From positions 1-64,000 of the forward strand of contig CALXYO010000007.1 of NCBI GenBank assembly GCA_944393005.1: DNA of 64,000 bases. Reading direction: 5' to 3'. Below, piece after piece: positions 25,343-34,470 of the stretch. A program made the translations under genes and the position numbers. The notes under the pieces were generated by a model. The model searched no databases and had not been told where the DNA came from. It was given only the letters and a program-made list of their open reading frames with translations. Each line of letters starts with the position of its first letter. Within the stretch, counting starts at the first letter, position 1. This DNA is from an uncultured Spirochaetales bacterium (GTDB lineage Bacteria > Spirochaetota > Spirochaetia > Sphaerochaetales > Sphaerochaetaceae).

Positions 25343-27136
25343 ATGAACGGAGAGTGGAAAGACTGTTTTTCATCAAGAATCCTCACCAGGGGATATGAAT
25401 ATTATGAAAGCGGCAATGTCCTTGATATAGAGAAAACTGAAGACGGCTATACTGCCACAGTAGAGGGATCATGGGAATACACCGTGACGATTGATGTGGA
25501 TGAGGATGGTGACTTCATCGATGCTGACTGTGACTGCCCTTACTCTCAGGGCGGGAATTACTGCAAGCATGAGGCTGCCGTGCTGTATGCGCTTGAACTG
25601 GACGGCGATGGAGGTCTTGGTGATATTCCTGCCAAATACAATGCAGATATCAAGCCTGTAGCTTCTGAAGAAACTCATGAGACATCTGAGTCGAAAATCA
25701 GGGAAATAGTTAAGAAGATGGACAGAGAAGAACTTGCGGCTCTCGTCCTTGAACTTACTTCTTCCCACAGTGATATCGCAGATAATATTCTTCACATTTA
25801 TGCAGACAAAATGCCGCACTCATACGTGCAGAAACTTGAGAATGAAATATACAGTGCTTCATTTGATCTCCGCAATGCTGATGATGGTGACTGGTACTCA
25901 GATTTCAATGAGGATATGGAAGATGCTGTAATCAGGCTTGATAAGATACTTGGTGAGGATCTTCCCATCCTGCTTGATAAAGGACAGTTCGCACAGGCTT
26001 TTGATGTTGCGCTTTACGCATGGAACAATATTCCTTTCTCCATCATCGAAGAGAGGACAATGAGAAGAAGTTCTGATATTGAAGATGAAATACTGTCAGT
26101 ACTGGAATCAGCATACACCGGAGCGGATACAAAGCAGCGTTTACAGATGAAAAACCGTCTTTCTGCTGTCCTTGAGACTGTAGACAGCTATACCGGACAT
26201 TATTATCCATTTGTGGAAATGGTTCTTAAAGTTATTGAGGATGAAGATCTTGCAGAAAAAGCAATAAAGAAATATGGCAGTGAGGATGACAGGTGGTCTG
26301 TAGGTTTATGCATTCTTGCGTTTAAAACGCTCGGCCGTGAGAATGACATGTGGAACTGTATTTTATCCCATCTTGATATTGAGACGGCTGTTGATGCCGG
26401 AATTGCTGAGTATGAGAAGCAGAATGATACCAAGTCTCTTATTGAATTTCTCTGCAAGGTCAAAGAAGCCAATCCTGTTTCCTCTTCCCGCATGATCAAC
26501 CTGCATTCAGCAGCATCTTCACGCCTTCTGGATGTTTTCCGTAAAAACAATATGGCTGCTGATTACAAAGCCGAGCTTGAATACAACATATTGCACATTC
26601 ATCAGGACAATCTTGACAGGATCCGTGAATACAAACGTCTTGCTGGCATCCGGAAGTGGAAAGAGGTTTATGAGAAGTTGAAGAATGCGGGTACAGTTGG
26701 TTCTGACATGCCTCTTCTTCTGCTGGGTGAAAAGGATTATGAGGCTCTGATGGAATGGGCGGAGAATAATGCGGCATACAGACCACTGTCATATGAGAGG
26801 ATTTTGTATGAATGCTATCCTGATCGTGTTGTCTCTCTTGCGGCAGCCAGGGCTGAAAGATCTTCAGCTGGTATGAGCAACCGTTCTGCTTATTCACATT
26901 TTGCTGAAGATCTTGCGTACCTGCGGGCCTATGAAAAAGGGCAGGCAGCTGCGGAAAAGATACTTGAAGATGTAATAAAACGCTATCCGAGGCATCCTGC
27001 ATTGAAAGATGAGCTGAGATCAAGAGGCTCATTGTATAGGTCGGAATATTATTTCACTCATCATAGGTTAGAAATTCCATGCTCAGACACTCTGCAGCAT
27101 TTCCGCCACCAGCTCGTCAGCATCGAAATCTGCTGA
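25343..27136 (+). CDS. SWIM zinc-finger domain protein
   Basis: A 597-residue protein. The N-terminal SWIM motif is clear: Cys63-x-Cys65, Cys74-x-His76 within ADCDCPYSQGGNYCKHEA, after a domain of repeated beta strands. The remaining 450 residues look alpha-helical and repeat-like, with a late block resembling tandem helical repeats. SWIM domains bind DNA or protein; this long bacterial form has no assigned function. The last 18 codons overlap the 3' end of the convergent HNH gene and look unlike the rest, so the original C-terminus may have been replaced when the neighbouring island arrived. Confidence 0.78.
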   Translation: MNGEWKDCFSSRILTRGYEYYESGNVLDIEKTEDGYTATVEGSWEYTVTIDVDEDGDFIDADCDCPYSQGGNYCKHEAAVLYALELDGDGGLGDIPAKYNADIKPVASEETHETSESKIREIVKKMDREELAALVLELTSSHSDIADNILHIYADKMPHSYVQKLENEIYSASFDLRNADDGDWYSDFNEDMEDAVIRLDKILGEDLPILLDKGQFAQAFDVALYAWNNIPFSIIEERTMRRSSDIEDEILSVLESAYTGADTKQRLQMKNRLSAVLETVDSYTGHYYPFVEMVLKVIEDEDLAEKAIKKYGSEDDRWSVGLCILAFKTLGRENDMWNCILSHLDIETAVDAGIAEYEKQNDTKSLIEFLCKVKEANPVSSSRMINLHSAASSRLLDVFRKNNMAADYKAELEYNILHIHQDNLDRIREYKRLAGIRKWKEVYEKLKNAGTVGSDMPLLLLGEKDYEALMEWAENNAAYRPLSYERILYECYPDRVVSLAAARAERSSAGMSNRSAYSHFAEDLAYLRAYEKGQAAAEKILEDVIKRYPRHPALKDELRSRGSLYRSEYYFTHHRLEIPCSDTLQHFRHQLVSIEIC

Positions 27137-28033
27137 TGGCGTGAATCCGAACACCAATTCTTTATGATATTCAAGATATTTCTCTGTGCCGTCAGGTATG
27201 AATGCAAGTGTTTTCTCATCATCAATGCCAAGGCGGTCGAGGTTCCTCCAGAATATATGGCTCATGCTTTCCGGAAGGATTATCTTTCCGTTTGACGGAT
27301 TAAATGATATTACGCCTCTGTCGAACAATTTGTCATAATTCGGTGAGAGAAGCAGAGAGTTCTTCGGGTCTGTCCTTTCCTGGCTGGTGGATTCCCGCCA
27401 TGGTTTTATGTGACTTGCAATCAGCCATGAAGTCTCATCAACTCCCGTTACCGCACACTGCCCATGCCAGAGTGCAATTACATTTTTTCTGTAATCTGCC
27501 TGTTTTGTCCTTACTGTCTGGATTGTCTGTTTTTCGGTTGCTCCCGCAAAGTATTCTTCAGTTGTGTTTACACTGGCACCCAGTAAAACATGTTTGTAAT
27601 CATCATAGTCAGGAAGGTATAAAACAAACTGAGAAGGGATACCTGGATTGTTTCTGTGCTGCCGTATGGGAACGGCTCTTCCGTAATAGGTGTATGGCAT
27701 TCTGGAAAATTCCCTTACGAAAGCATGACAGTCATATCCTTTGTCAAAAGAATCTTCCGCTATTCTCATTTTTGTCTGTCCTTCCCAGAAAAGCAGAGAT
27801 GATGGTTCAAAGAAATGATCCTGATAAGGAGTTTTGTCCTTTTCCTTGTTCAGTGTGACAAAAATGACAAAACAGTCAGAACCTGCTCCGTGGAATACTC
27901 CTGTCTGAGAAAGTGCATTCGGATGTTTCTGAAGTATTCTGGCGATATCATCAGTACTGTATTGTTTGCCAATCTTAAGTGTATCCTTCAGCCTGAATGA
28001 ATCACCGTTCTGTTTTTCTGCCATTCCATTCAT
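27083..28033 (-). CDS. HNH endonuclease (restriction-like)
   Basis: A 316-residue protein. The C-terminal half has the HNH_2-type core: CAVTGVDETSWLIASHIKPW, then NSLLLSPNYDKLFDRGVISF, in which His of ASHI and the Asn/Asp-Lys-Leu-Phe-Asp segment are the usual catalytic and metal residues. The N-terminal half (residues 30-160) is unassigned and has the size of a DNA- or modification-recognition domain; a DUF3427-like fold is possible. No methyltransferase is encoded nearby, which fits a modification-dependent or orphan nuclease. It overlaps the convergent SWIM gene by 54 bases. Confidence 0.75.
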   Translation of the reverse strand: MNGMAEKQNGDSFRLKDTLKIGKQYSTDDIARILQKHPNALSQTGVFHGAGSDCFVIFVTLNKEKDKTPYQDHFFEPSSLLFWEGQTKMRIAEDSFDKGYDCHAFVREFSRMPYTYYGRAVPIRQHRNNPGIPSQFVLYLPDYDDYKHVLLGASVNTTEEYFAGATEKQTIQTVRTKQADYRKNVIALWHGQCAVTGVDETSWLIASHIKPWRESTSQERTDPKNSLLLSPNYDKLFDRGVISFNPSNGKIILPESMSHIFWRNLDRLGIDDEKTLAFIPDGTEKYLEYHKELVFGFTPSADFDADELVAEMLQSV

Positions 28034-28148
28034 GAATCCAGGATAACATCATCTTATCCTGAGGTCCAGGAATTATAATTGCCATATCCGTTACTTTACT
28101 GTGAAAAGACACCTGGCTGTGCTAATATTTTAACAAAAGGGGAATGAG

Positions 28149-30092
28149 ATGATTATTTATAAATCCACAAAGAAAGCATTCATTGAAAGTGCGATGTCTC
28201 CATATGGATGTGGTTGTAATATAGCTGATCTGGTGAAGACGGAATTTGAGAAAAAGATAGGGAAGGTGAATCCTGCAGAATATCATGCATGGCAGAATTC
28301 TCTGAGACATATGGCTTTCGTTGTGGATACCGATGAGATTTCGGATGATGCCAGTGTCTGTATTGAATATCGGCTTCCATTCCACAGTTGCAGAATAGAT
28401 TTCCTGATCGCAGGTAAAGATAAAAGCGGACAGGAGAATGTTGTGATTGTTGAGCTTAAACAATGGTCTGCCGTAGTGCCGCTTCCTGACAAAAATCTTG
28501 TACGTACAGTTATAAATGGCGGAGAGAGAAATGTGCCTCACCCGTCATACCAGGCATGGTCATATGCTGTAACGTTGCAGGAATACAATGAATGTGTGCA
28601 GAAAGATGGAATTCTTCTTCATCCATGTTCATTCATGCATAATTATGTTCCTTGGCGTGATGATCCTGTTGTTGACAACATGGTGTACAGGGAAATAGAC
28701 AAAGCACCTGTATTCACTTCTCATGAGACGATGGAGCTGAGAAAATTTATCGTTTCAAAAGTATGTGATGCAGATGATAAGGATGTCGTATATCGCATTG
28801 ATTATGGCAGGCTGCGGCCTTCAAAATCTCTTCAGGATGTGCTTGGCAGAATGCTTGATGAAGAAAATGAACATAATGAATTTGTACTCATTGATTCCCA
28901 GAAGAGTGTCTTCGAGTTCATAATGGCTGAAGTCAGGCATCTTAGAAATGAAGATGAGAGTAAGAAAGTTTTTATCATAAAAGGCGGACCAGGCACCGGT
29001 AAAAGTGTGCTTGCAGTCAATCTGCTTGCTTCTGTCATAAAAGATTCAAAGACAGGAGCATATGTGACAAAGAATAGTGCACCAAGAAATGTGTATAAGG
29101 CAAAATTAGCCCGGGAGAATTTCAAAAAAGCTTATATTAACAGCCTTTTTCTGAGTTCTAGCAGTTTTGTTGCCACCCCTGCTAACGCGTTTGATGTCCT
29201 TATAGTGGATGAGGCGCACAGGCTTAATGAGAAGTCAGGGATGTTTGCAAAAGGTGAAAATCAGGTAAAGGAAATTATCAATGCATCAAGGATTTCCGTA
29301 TTTTTCATTGATGAGAATCAGATAGTCACGGCAAAAGATATCGGTACCATAGATGGGATAAAACATTTTGCCCGGTCTGCAGGAGCAAAAATATATATCA
29401 GCCAGCTTGAATCCCAGTTCCGATGTAATGGTTCTGATGGATATCTTGATTTCCTTGATGATGTCCTTGAAATATCGCAAGACAGATCTTATGTTTTCAA
29501 AAAGACAGACTATGATGTGGTTGTTTATGATGATTTGAACAGAATGTTTGCAGATATCAAAAGAAGGAATCTTGTTGATAACAAGGCAAGAATGCTTGCG
29601 GGGTACTGCTGGAACTGGATATCTCAGAAAGACCATAATTCAGGGCCTGATATAGTAATCGAGGATCAGAATTTCAGTGCATACTGGAATTTCAGTAATA
29701 CATCTACATGGGCAATTGATGATGATACAGTAGATCAGGTTGGTTGTATACATACTTCGCAGGGACTTGAGTTCTCGTATGTAGGTGTTATTATCGGAGA
29801 TGATCTCCGATATGAGAATGGACATGTAATAACGGATCCTTCGAAAAGAGCCAGAACTGATGCCTCGCTGAAGGGGATGAAGGAAAAAGGTCGTGAGGCA
29901 GAGAAAAAGAAAGATAAGATAATACGGGATACATATAAGACACTTCTTTCCCGGGCAATGAAAGGTTGTTATATCTACTGCACGGATAAAGCTCTTGCCG
30001 AACATATAAAGCAGAAGCTGGCTTCCACCCAGCGGGTGTATGATGACTTTATGGAAGCTTTTGGTTATAGCCTTGCTGCGGAAAAACAGTGA
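28149..30092 (+). CDS. PD-(D/E)XK nuclease domain fused to DUF2075 helicase/ATPase
   Basis: A 647-residue protein. Residues 80-105 contain a PD-(D/E)XK-like core: Asp84 in RIDFLIAG and Glu102-x-Lys104 in VVIVELKQW. From about residue 275 there is a superfamily-1-type ATPase: Walker A GGPGTGKS, Walker B DVLIVDEAHR, a glutamine-rich sensor segment FFIDENQIV, SQFRCNGSDGYLDFL and late motif TSQGLEFSYVGVIIG. This is the DUF2075 architecture. AAGGGGAATGAG precedes the start. The family turns up in defence islands, and a nuclease-helicase that acts on foreign DNA is inferred; no substrate is known. Confidence 0.82.
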   Translation: MIIYKSTKKAFIESAMSPYGCGCNIADLVKTEFEKKIGKVNPAEYHAWQNSLRHMAFVVDTDEISDDASVCIEYRLPFHSCRIDFLIAGKDKSGQENVVIVELKQWSAVVPLPDKNLVRTVINGGERNVPHPSYQAWSYAVTLQEYNECVQKDGILLHPCSFMHNYVPWRDDPVVDNMVYREIDKAPVFTSHETMELRKFIVSKVCDADDKDVVYRIDYGRLRPSKSLQDVLGRMLDEENEHNEFVLIDSQKSVFEFIMAEVRHLRNEDESKKVFIIKGGPGTGKSVLAVNLLASVIKDSKTGAYVTKNSAPRNVYKAKLARENFKKAYINSLFLSSSSFVATPANAFDVLIVDEAHRLNEKSGMFAKGENQVKEIINASRISVFFIDENQIVTAKDIGTIDGIKHFARSAGAKIYISQLESQFRCNGSDGYLDFLDDVLEISQDRSYVFKKTDYDVVVYDDLNRMFADIKRRNLVDNKARMLAGYCWNWISQKDHNSGPDIVIEDQNFSAYWNFSNTSTWAIDDDTVDQVGCIHTSQGLEFSYVGVIIGDDLRYENGHVITDPSKRARTDASLKGMKEKGREAEKKKDKIIRDTYKTLLSRAMKGCYIYCTDKALAEHIKQKLASTQRVYDDFMEAFGYSLAAEKQ

Positions 30093-30095
30093 CGC

Positions 30096-30731
30096 TCATC
30101 TCTCACTCACCGGACATTTGCTCAGGATGATTTTGATGAGTTTCCCGACGTCGGTGCCAGGATTCTGAGGCAGGGTGTTTGTCCCGTATTCTGTTTTTTC
30201 CGCTTCTTTTATGGCATTCTGTATGTTCGGGGCATATGTCTCTTCAGAGAGGTTTGCTTTTGAGTACTGTCCAAGAAGTGAACGAAGCATTTTCTCCATT
30301 GTTTTCGAGTCTTTTACCGGAGATGCCGGCATGGAAGAGAAGTGCAGGTAAAGAAACAGTTCAAAACAAGGATTGCTTACAGCAAGCTGAACTGGAAATT
30401 TCTTTATTCTTGCATTAAGCAATGGTTTTATCTGAGTTTCAAATATCCATCTGTCTGTGTCCATGATAATCCATAATTGATCGCCCTGTTTCAAATCATA
30501 TTTTTGGACTTCCTCTTCAAGATTTTCCAAAATGTAAAGTGGTGCGGATTTCCCTTCTTTGGATGGAACGATACAAAGCTTCACTCTTGAATTCTGAAAA
30601 CAGGAAAAATTCAGATATTCTGCCTCTGTTTTCTCTCCTTCACAGGCAATAATAATGAGAGAAGCATCGCGGTGCACTTTTCGCGCACCGGATACTGCAA
30701 TAGCAGGTTTGTTACGAATTTTTCTTGCCAT
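30096..30731 (-). CDS. rloB: RloB-like TOPRIM-family protein
   Basis: A 211-residue protein matching the RloB family: IIACEGEKTEAEYL (the acidic TOPRIM-like first motif), IIMDTDRW (second acidic motif) and AVSNPCFELFLYLHF. RloB is the partner of the RloA ATPase and both resemble the lactococcal AbiL abortive-infection pair. Its start lies inside the rloA 3' end (20-base overlap) with CTGGAG upstream, so the two are co-translated. Nuclease activity is an inference from the fold. Confidence 0.82.
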   Translation of the reverse strand: MARKIRNKPAIAVSGARKVHRDASLIIIACEGEKTEAEYLNFSCFQNSRVKLCIVPSKEGKSAPLYILENLEEEVQKYDLKQGDQLWIIMDTDRWIFETQIKPLLNARIKKFPVQLAVSNPCFELFLYLHFSSMPASPVKDSKTMEKMLRSLLGQYSKANLSEETYAPNIQNAIKEAEKTEYGTNTLPQNPGTDVGKLIKIILSKCPVSER

Positions 30732-32097
30732 TTTTTCTCCAGTTCAAATTGTGATGAAGCAGCGGAATTGCTCCAAACCGTCCTTCAAGATAGCCTTTTT
30801 CAACATTAAGACCGGGGACGATCTTGAATTCAGCAAAATTTGTAATGTGTGACTCACCTGTAACTCTGTCTTTTTCCATAAACTGGATTTCATCACGGCG
30901 AAGCAGATCAAGATCAAGCAGATTTGTGTCATGCGTAATGAATACAAGCTGCGATTTACAATCGTTTTCTATACTGTTTTCTTTCAATGCTTCAATGAGA
31001 TTTTTTGAAATAATTGTATGGAGACTCTGTTCGATTTCGTCAATGACAACAGTTGTATTTTTCATCCTGTCATTGTTCATGAGCAGGATTACAAGATCAA
31101 GCATCCTTCTGAATCCGCTTGAAGCTTCATCGATACTCAGGAGAGCCGTACTGCCGTCTTTTCTTATATGTTTCAGCAAAAGCGTTTTCTCTGTAAGTTG
31201 TCCATCTGATGTTTTATGAAACATTGAGTACCTGTTCATGGCTGAATCCCAGAAACTTTCTCCAGAGCCTTCAATTTCTGTTTTTATTTTTTCTCTTTCT
31301 TCTGCATTGCCGGCGGTTCGTGACAGGATATAATCCATGTCTACGTTTCGTGATGAGATTTTGAATCCGTCAAAATCAAAATCCATATTTCTGAGAAGCT
31401 TTGTCACCTCATCCGTGAATTCTTTATCAACCATGAAAGCAAAAGGAATTGCACTGTATATGGCACCAGGTTTGATAATCATAAGATTACTGCTGAACCA
31501 GTTGAAAACATCAGAAGCGGCAGTATTGCCTTGTCTTTCTGCAAGTTCTGTAATCAGCAGGCGAGAGGATTTCAGTCCTGCTGTGGTGAAATCGAGATAA
31601 GCTTTTTTGCCTTTTTCAGTGGCTTTTATGAATTTCTGTCCGAAATTATATTCAAACTTTTTTTCTTCCAGATTTTCTCTGAACCGTTCAAAGAGAACAG
31701 ACTCTCTTCTTCCTTCGTAATAGACAGAGAGCCATTCTTCCAGAATTTCATTTCCGCATACTGAAAAACCGTAGTGATACATTATGTTTTTGTTGTCTAT
31801 AAATAATATTGAGAAAGAAGAGGGTTCTGACTCTTTTGACTGACAATCAAACTTGAATGGCACTGGAAATGGAGTATATTCTTCAATAATTTTTCTCCGC
31901 ATGAAGTCAACAGCATTTACAAGATTTGATTTGCCGCTTCCATTGGCACCGTATATTCCGGTTACAGGAAGAATGTTAATACGGTAAGTTTCAGCCGGTA
32001 TTGTACCATCAAGGCTGAACCGCTTGGCAGCTGAAAGATTCAGCATCAATTCCTCATTGAAAGATTTGAAGTTTTTCACTGTGAAGTTGATCAACAT
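30712..32097 (-). CDS. rloA: RloA/AbiLi-type AAA ATPase
   Basis: A 461-residue ABC/SMC-like ATPase of the AAA_21 group. It starts with the typical MLINFTVKNFKSF, has Walker A GIYGANGSGKSN at residues 48-59, a signature-like EASSGFRRMLDL, Walker B TTVVIDEIEQSLH and switch histidine in LVFITHDTNLLD. With RloB it forms a two-gene defence module known in function as abortive infection (AbiL). How phage infection is sensed is not readable here. It is the first gene of the pair; upstream is AT-rich non-coding sequence. Confidence 0.85.
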   Translation of the reverse strand: MLINFTVKNFKSFNEELMLNLSAAKRFSLDGTIPAETYRINILPVTGIYGANGSGKSNLVNAVDFMRRKIIEEYTPFPVPFKFDCQSKESEPSSFSILFIDNKNIMYHYGFSVCGNEILEEWLSVYYEGRRESVLFERFRENLEEKKFEYNFGQKFIKATEKGKKAYLDFTTAGLKSSRLLITELAERQGNTAASDVFNWFSSNLMIIKPGAIYSAIPFAFMVDKEFTDEVTKLLRNMDFDFDGFKISSRNVDMDYILSRTAGNAEEREKIKTEIEGSGESFWDSAMNRYSMFHKTSDGQLTEKTLLLKHIRKDGSTALLSIDEASSGFRRMLDLVILLMNNDRMKNTTVVIDEIEQSLHTIISKNLIEALKENSIENDCKSQLVFITHDTNLLDLDLLRRDEIQFMEKDRVTGESHITNFAEFKIVPGLNVEKGYLEGRFGAIPLLHHNLNWRKNGKKNS

Positions 32098-32399
32098 TTC
32101 TTTGGGTCCTTAGTTCTGGCATATGAATTATAACTGCCAAAAATGTTTAAAAGCAAGATGAAAATTTATAAATATGATTTTAAATTGAGTTTTGTTAGTA
32201 TTTTACTAATAAACTACATTAAAAATTCAAATAATATATTTGTACTGTTATAGCCATGATGTTTTGTCTGATTTGGTGATACTGTAATTTTTTTATTCCA
32301 GATTTGTTTTCCTTAACCTTTATAAGAGTGGTTTCTTTTCAGAAATTTTATGGGGTACAATGAATATGTGCTTGATCAGGAGGCCTGAAATGAAAGTGG

Positions 32400-32522
32400 A
32401 ACTTCAGGAATATCGTTGATGAAAAAGGTATTACGGATGAGTGGTAGAAGTTCCGTGATGCATCATATCGCGATATCGCAACAGAGTGGTGTAAAGAGAA
32501 CGCTATTGAATGGGTAGAGTGA
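32400..32522 (+). pseudogene. Decayed C-terminal fragment, UPF0158-like
   Basis: This frame reads NFRNIVDEKGITDEW, an in-frame TAG at 32445-32447, then KFRDASYRDIATEWCKENAI and EWVE before a stop at 32520. The end resembles the C-terminus of UPF0158 proteins (a W-K/R-F block then IAIEWCEEN-type motif). No start or upstream part is left. The rest of 32098-32692 is very AT-rich and shows no other gene. Confidence 0.45.
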
Positions 32523-32554
32523 AAATATAATCCCGGAAATCAGGATTATATTTT
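32522..32554. terminator. Strong AT-rich hairpin after the UPF0158 remnant
   Basis: AAAATATAATCC (32522-32533) pairs perfectly with GGATTATATTTT (32543-32554) around a 9-base loop. As the stem ends in A- and T-runs it can terminate in both directions. It probably ended the now-decayed gene upstream. Confidence 0.6.
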
Positions 32555-32692
32555 AAGTTTTTGCAAAATTCAGACAAAAATGCTGATTATGATCTGATTT
32601 CACGGAATTTACCTCTCTGTCACTCTCTTTTCATCACCTGTGCATATTGTGTTAGAATATCCAGCAGCTTGTCTGAAAGGAGGCTCGTAAAT

Positions 32693-33178
32693 ATGAATGG
32701 TGAAAAACTGGATGCAGTCATTGAGGAGCAGGAGAGGGTTTTAAGATTCAGGAGCATTGATCTTGATACAATCTCACGTGTGTGCTGCAGAGCTGTTGAA
32801 AGGCTGAAGAGCATGAAGGCTCCATGTTGTATCCGTGCGGTTGTAAATAAGACTGTCGTGTTTGCACAGTGCCTTGAAGGTGCAAGCTGCAACAATGAAG
32901 AGTGGGCGAAGAGGAAAGCCGCATTATGTGAACGCTACTGGATGAGCTCTCTGCATGCGGCACGCAATCTTGAGAAAAAAGGGCAGACACTTGAGACTTG
33001 CGGAATGAACAGCACTGAATACGGTCTTTCGGGCGGTTCTTTTCCCATTCTGCTTGAAAGCGGACTCTGCATAGGAAGCATCACTGTATCAGGATTGAAG
33101 GGAGAGGAGGATCACCAGATTGTCGCATCTGCCATTGCAGATGAGCTGGGCGTTGAAATCCCATCGGTTCTTGAATAG
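32693..33178 (+). CDS. HbpS/GlcG-like (UPF0303) heme-degrading-domain protein
   Basis: A 161-residue protein of the UPF0303/HbpS-like family. The pattern includes ERLKSMKAPCCIRAVVN (second strand-helix), WAKRKAALCERYWMSS and the closing GGSFPILLESGLCIGSITVSG, GEEDHQIVASAIADEL. Members bind heme or act as corrinoid/heme sensors in some bacteria, but for UPF0303 proteins the function is open. The start is set at MNGEKLD, which has AAAGGAGG 9 bases upstream; the longer frame is not supported. It lies directly before the hemA-like gene. Confidence 0.75.
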   Translation: MNGEKLDAVIEEQERVLRFRSIDLDTISRVCCRAVERLKSMKAPCCIRAVVNKTVVFAQCLEGASCNNEEWAKRKAALCERYWMSSLHAARNLEKKGQTLETCGMNSTEYGLSGGSFPILLESGLCIGSITVSGLKGEEDHQIVASAIADELGVEIPSVLE

Positions 33179-33230
33179 CAGGTTCTCCGGTTCTTGCTTT
33201 TAAAAGAACATCATCATAAGGAATGCTGTT

Positions 33231-34328
33231 TTGATATATGTTTCAGGACTTGATTTCACACGTGACATAACACAGTTTTCCCATCTCCAGAACAGAGGTG
33301 AGGAGCTGTTGTATTCAGCCTCCAGGAAGCTGATGAAAGTCCTGCGTTTTCCGTTTGTACTCATTGTCACATGTGACAGGGCTGAAATAATAGGGATTAA
33401 GAAAGCACCCTCTGAAAGTCTTGAGAGAGCTTTGTCGCTCAACCCTGCGGCAGTGACAAAGTGCCGTTATCATATTGAAGGAGAAGAGGCGGAGCTTCAT
33501 CTTTTCCATCTGGCAGCGGGAATCATTTCTCCGCTTTTCGGGGAAGATACCGTGCAGGGACAGATCACTCTTGCAGCAGAGGCCGCACGTCTTGCAGGCT
33601 CTTCCTGCCCGTCGTTGAACAAGCTTTGCAATGCCGCCGTGGCATTTGGAAAAGAGATGCATTCAAATTACCGCATAAGAGTCTTTGACAAAAGTATTGC
33701 GGAAGCTGTTGCTGCCAGAGTGAGCAATGACAGGAATATTCTCATAACCGGAAGCGGGGAAAACGCCAGGATTGTTGCCAGCAGGCTTCTTGAAGACGGA
33801 CATGTCATACATATCGCACTGCGTGATGAAAGCAAGACTTTCCTCATCCTGCCCGGCACGTCAGCTGTATCATATGATGACAGGATGAAGGAAGCTGAAT
33901 GGGCTGATGCTGTCATTTCCGCATCATCCGGTCTTTACTATACATTCACTGAAGCTGAATGTGAGAGGATTGCCCCGAAGAAAATGTACGACCTTGCTTT
34001 TCCTTATGATCTTCCGCCTTGTCCGAATGTTGTCCGCATCAGTGATCTGGGCGTTGAGGAGAAAGAGAAGGCGGGTGTTATCTCTCTTGTAAAGGCCGAG
34101 GCTGTGAAAGCTCATGCTGAATACGTCAGCTGGAAGGAAAGATCAGAAGAAAGAGACGCGCTTGAAGAAAGGGCCGAGGAAGTTGCCATTGAGAGCATCA
34201 GACGGCTTTCTTCACATATTGTTTCTCTTGGTCTTTCCCCAGATGAAGAGAAGAATCTCCGTCTCTCCGTAATTGACAGTGTGAAGAAGGCGTATATCAC
34301 AAAACATTATGAGAGAAGCTGCATGTGA
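33231..34328 (+). CDS. hemA: Glutamyl-tRNA reductase, divergent
   Basis: A 365-residue protein with the GluTR layout. The catalytic cysteine is Cys48 in VTCDRAEI (usual TCNRxE, so Asn is replaced by Asp), the substrate-domain motif is AGIISPLFGEDTVQGQI, the NADPH-binding segment NILITGSGENARIVA, and DLAFPYDLPP the conserved Asp-Pro segment. It starts with TTG. GluTR makes glutamate-1-semialdehyde for tetrapyrroles, including the corrin ring. No other hem or cob genes are here, so it may feed cobalamin or heme made elsewhere, or be a paralogue. Substitutions make activity uncertain. Confidence 0.72.
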   Translation: MIYVSGLDFTRDITQFSHLQNRGEELLYSASRKLMKVLRFPFVLIVTCDRAEIIGIKKAPSESLERALSLNPAAVTKCRYHIEGEEAELHLFHLAAGIISPLFGEDTVQGQITLAAEAARLAGSSCPSLNKLCNAAVAFGKEMHSNYRIRVFDKSIAEAVAARVSNDRNILITGSGENARIVASRLLEDGHVIHIALRDESKTFLILPGTSAVSYDDRMKEAEWADAVISASSGLYYTFTEAECERIAPKKMYDLAFPYDLPPCPNVVRISDLGVEEKEKAGVISLVKAEAVKAHAEYVSWKERSEERDALEERAEEVAIESIRRLSSHIVSLGLSPDEEKNLRLSVIDSVKKAYITKHYERSCM

Positions 34329-34470
34329 TGTAATATTTCTTGTATCTGGCGGGAGTGTAATTCGTTTTTGGACATTCACTCTTAGCTGGTTGGAAGAAGG
34401 AAATAATCTGCAGTTACTGTAACCGGCAATGCTGCTCCAGATACTCAATCTGTTTTCTGATTTTCTTCAT

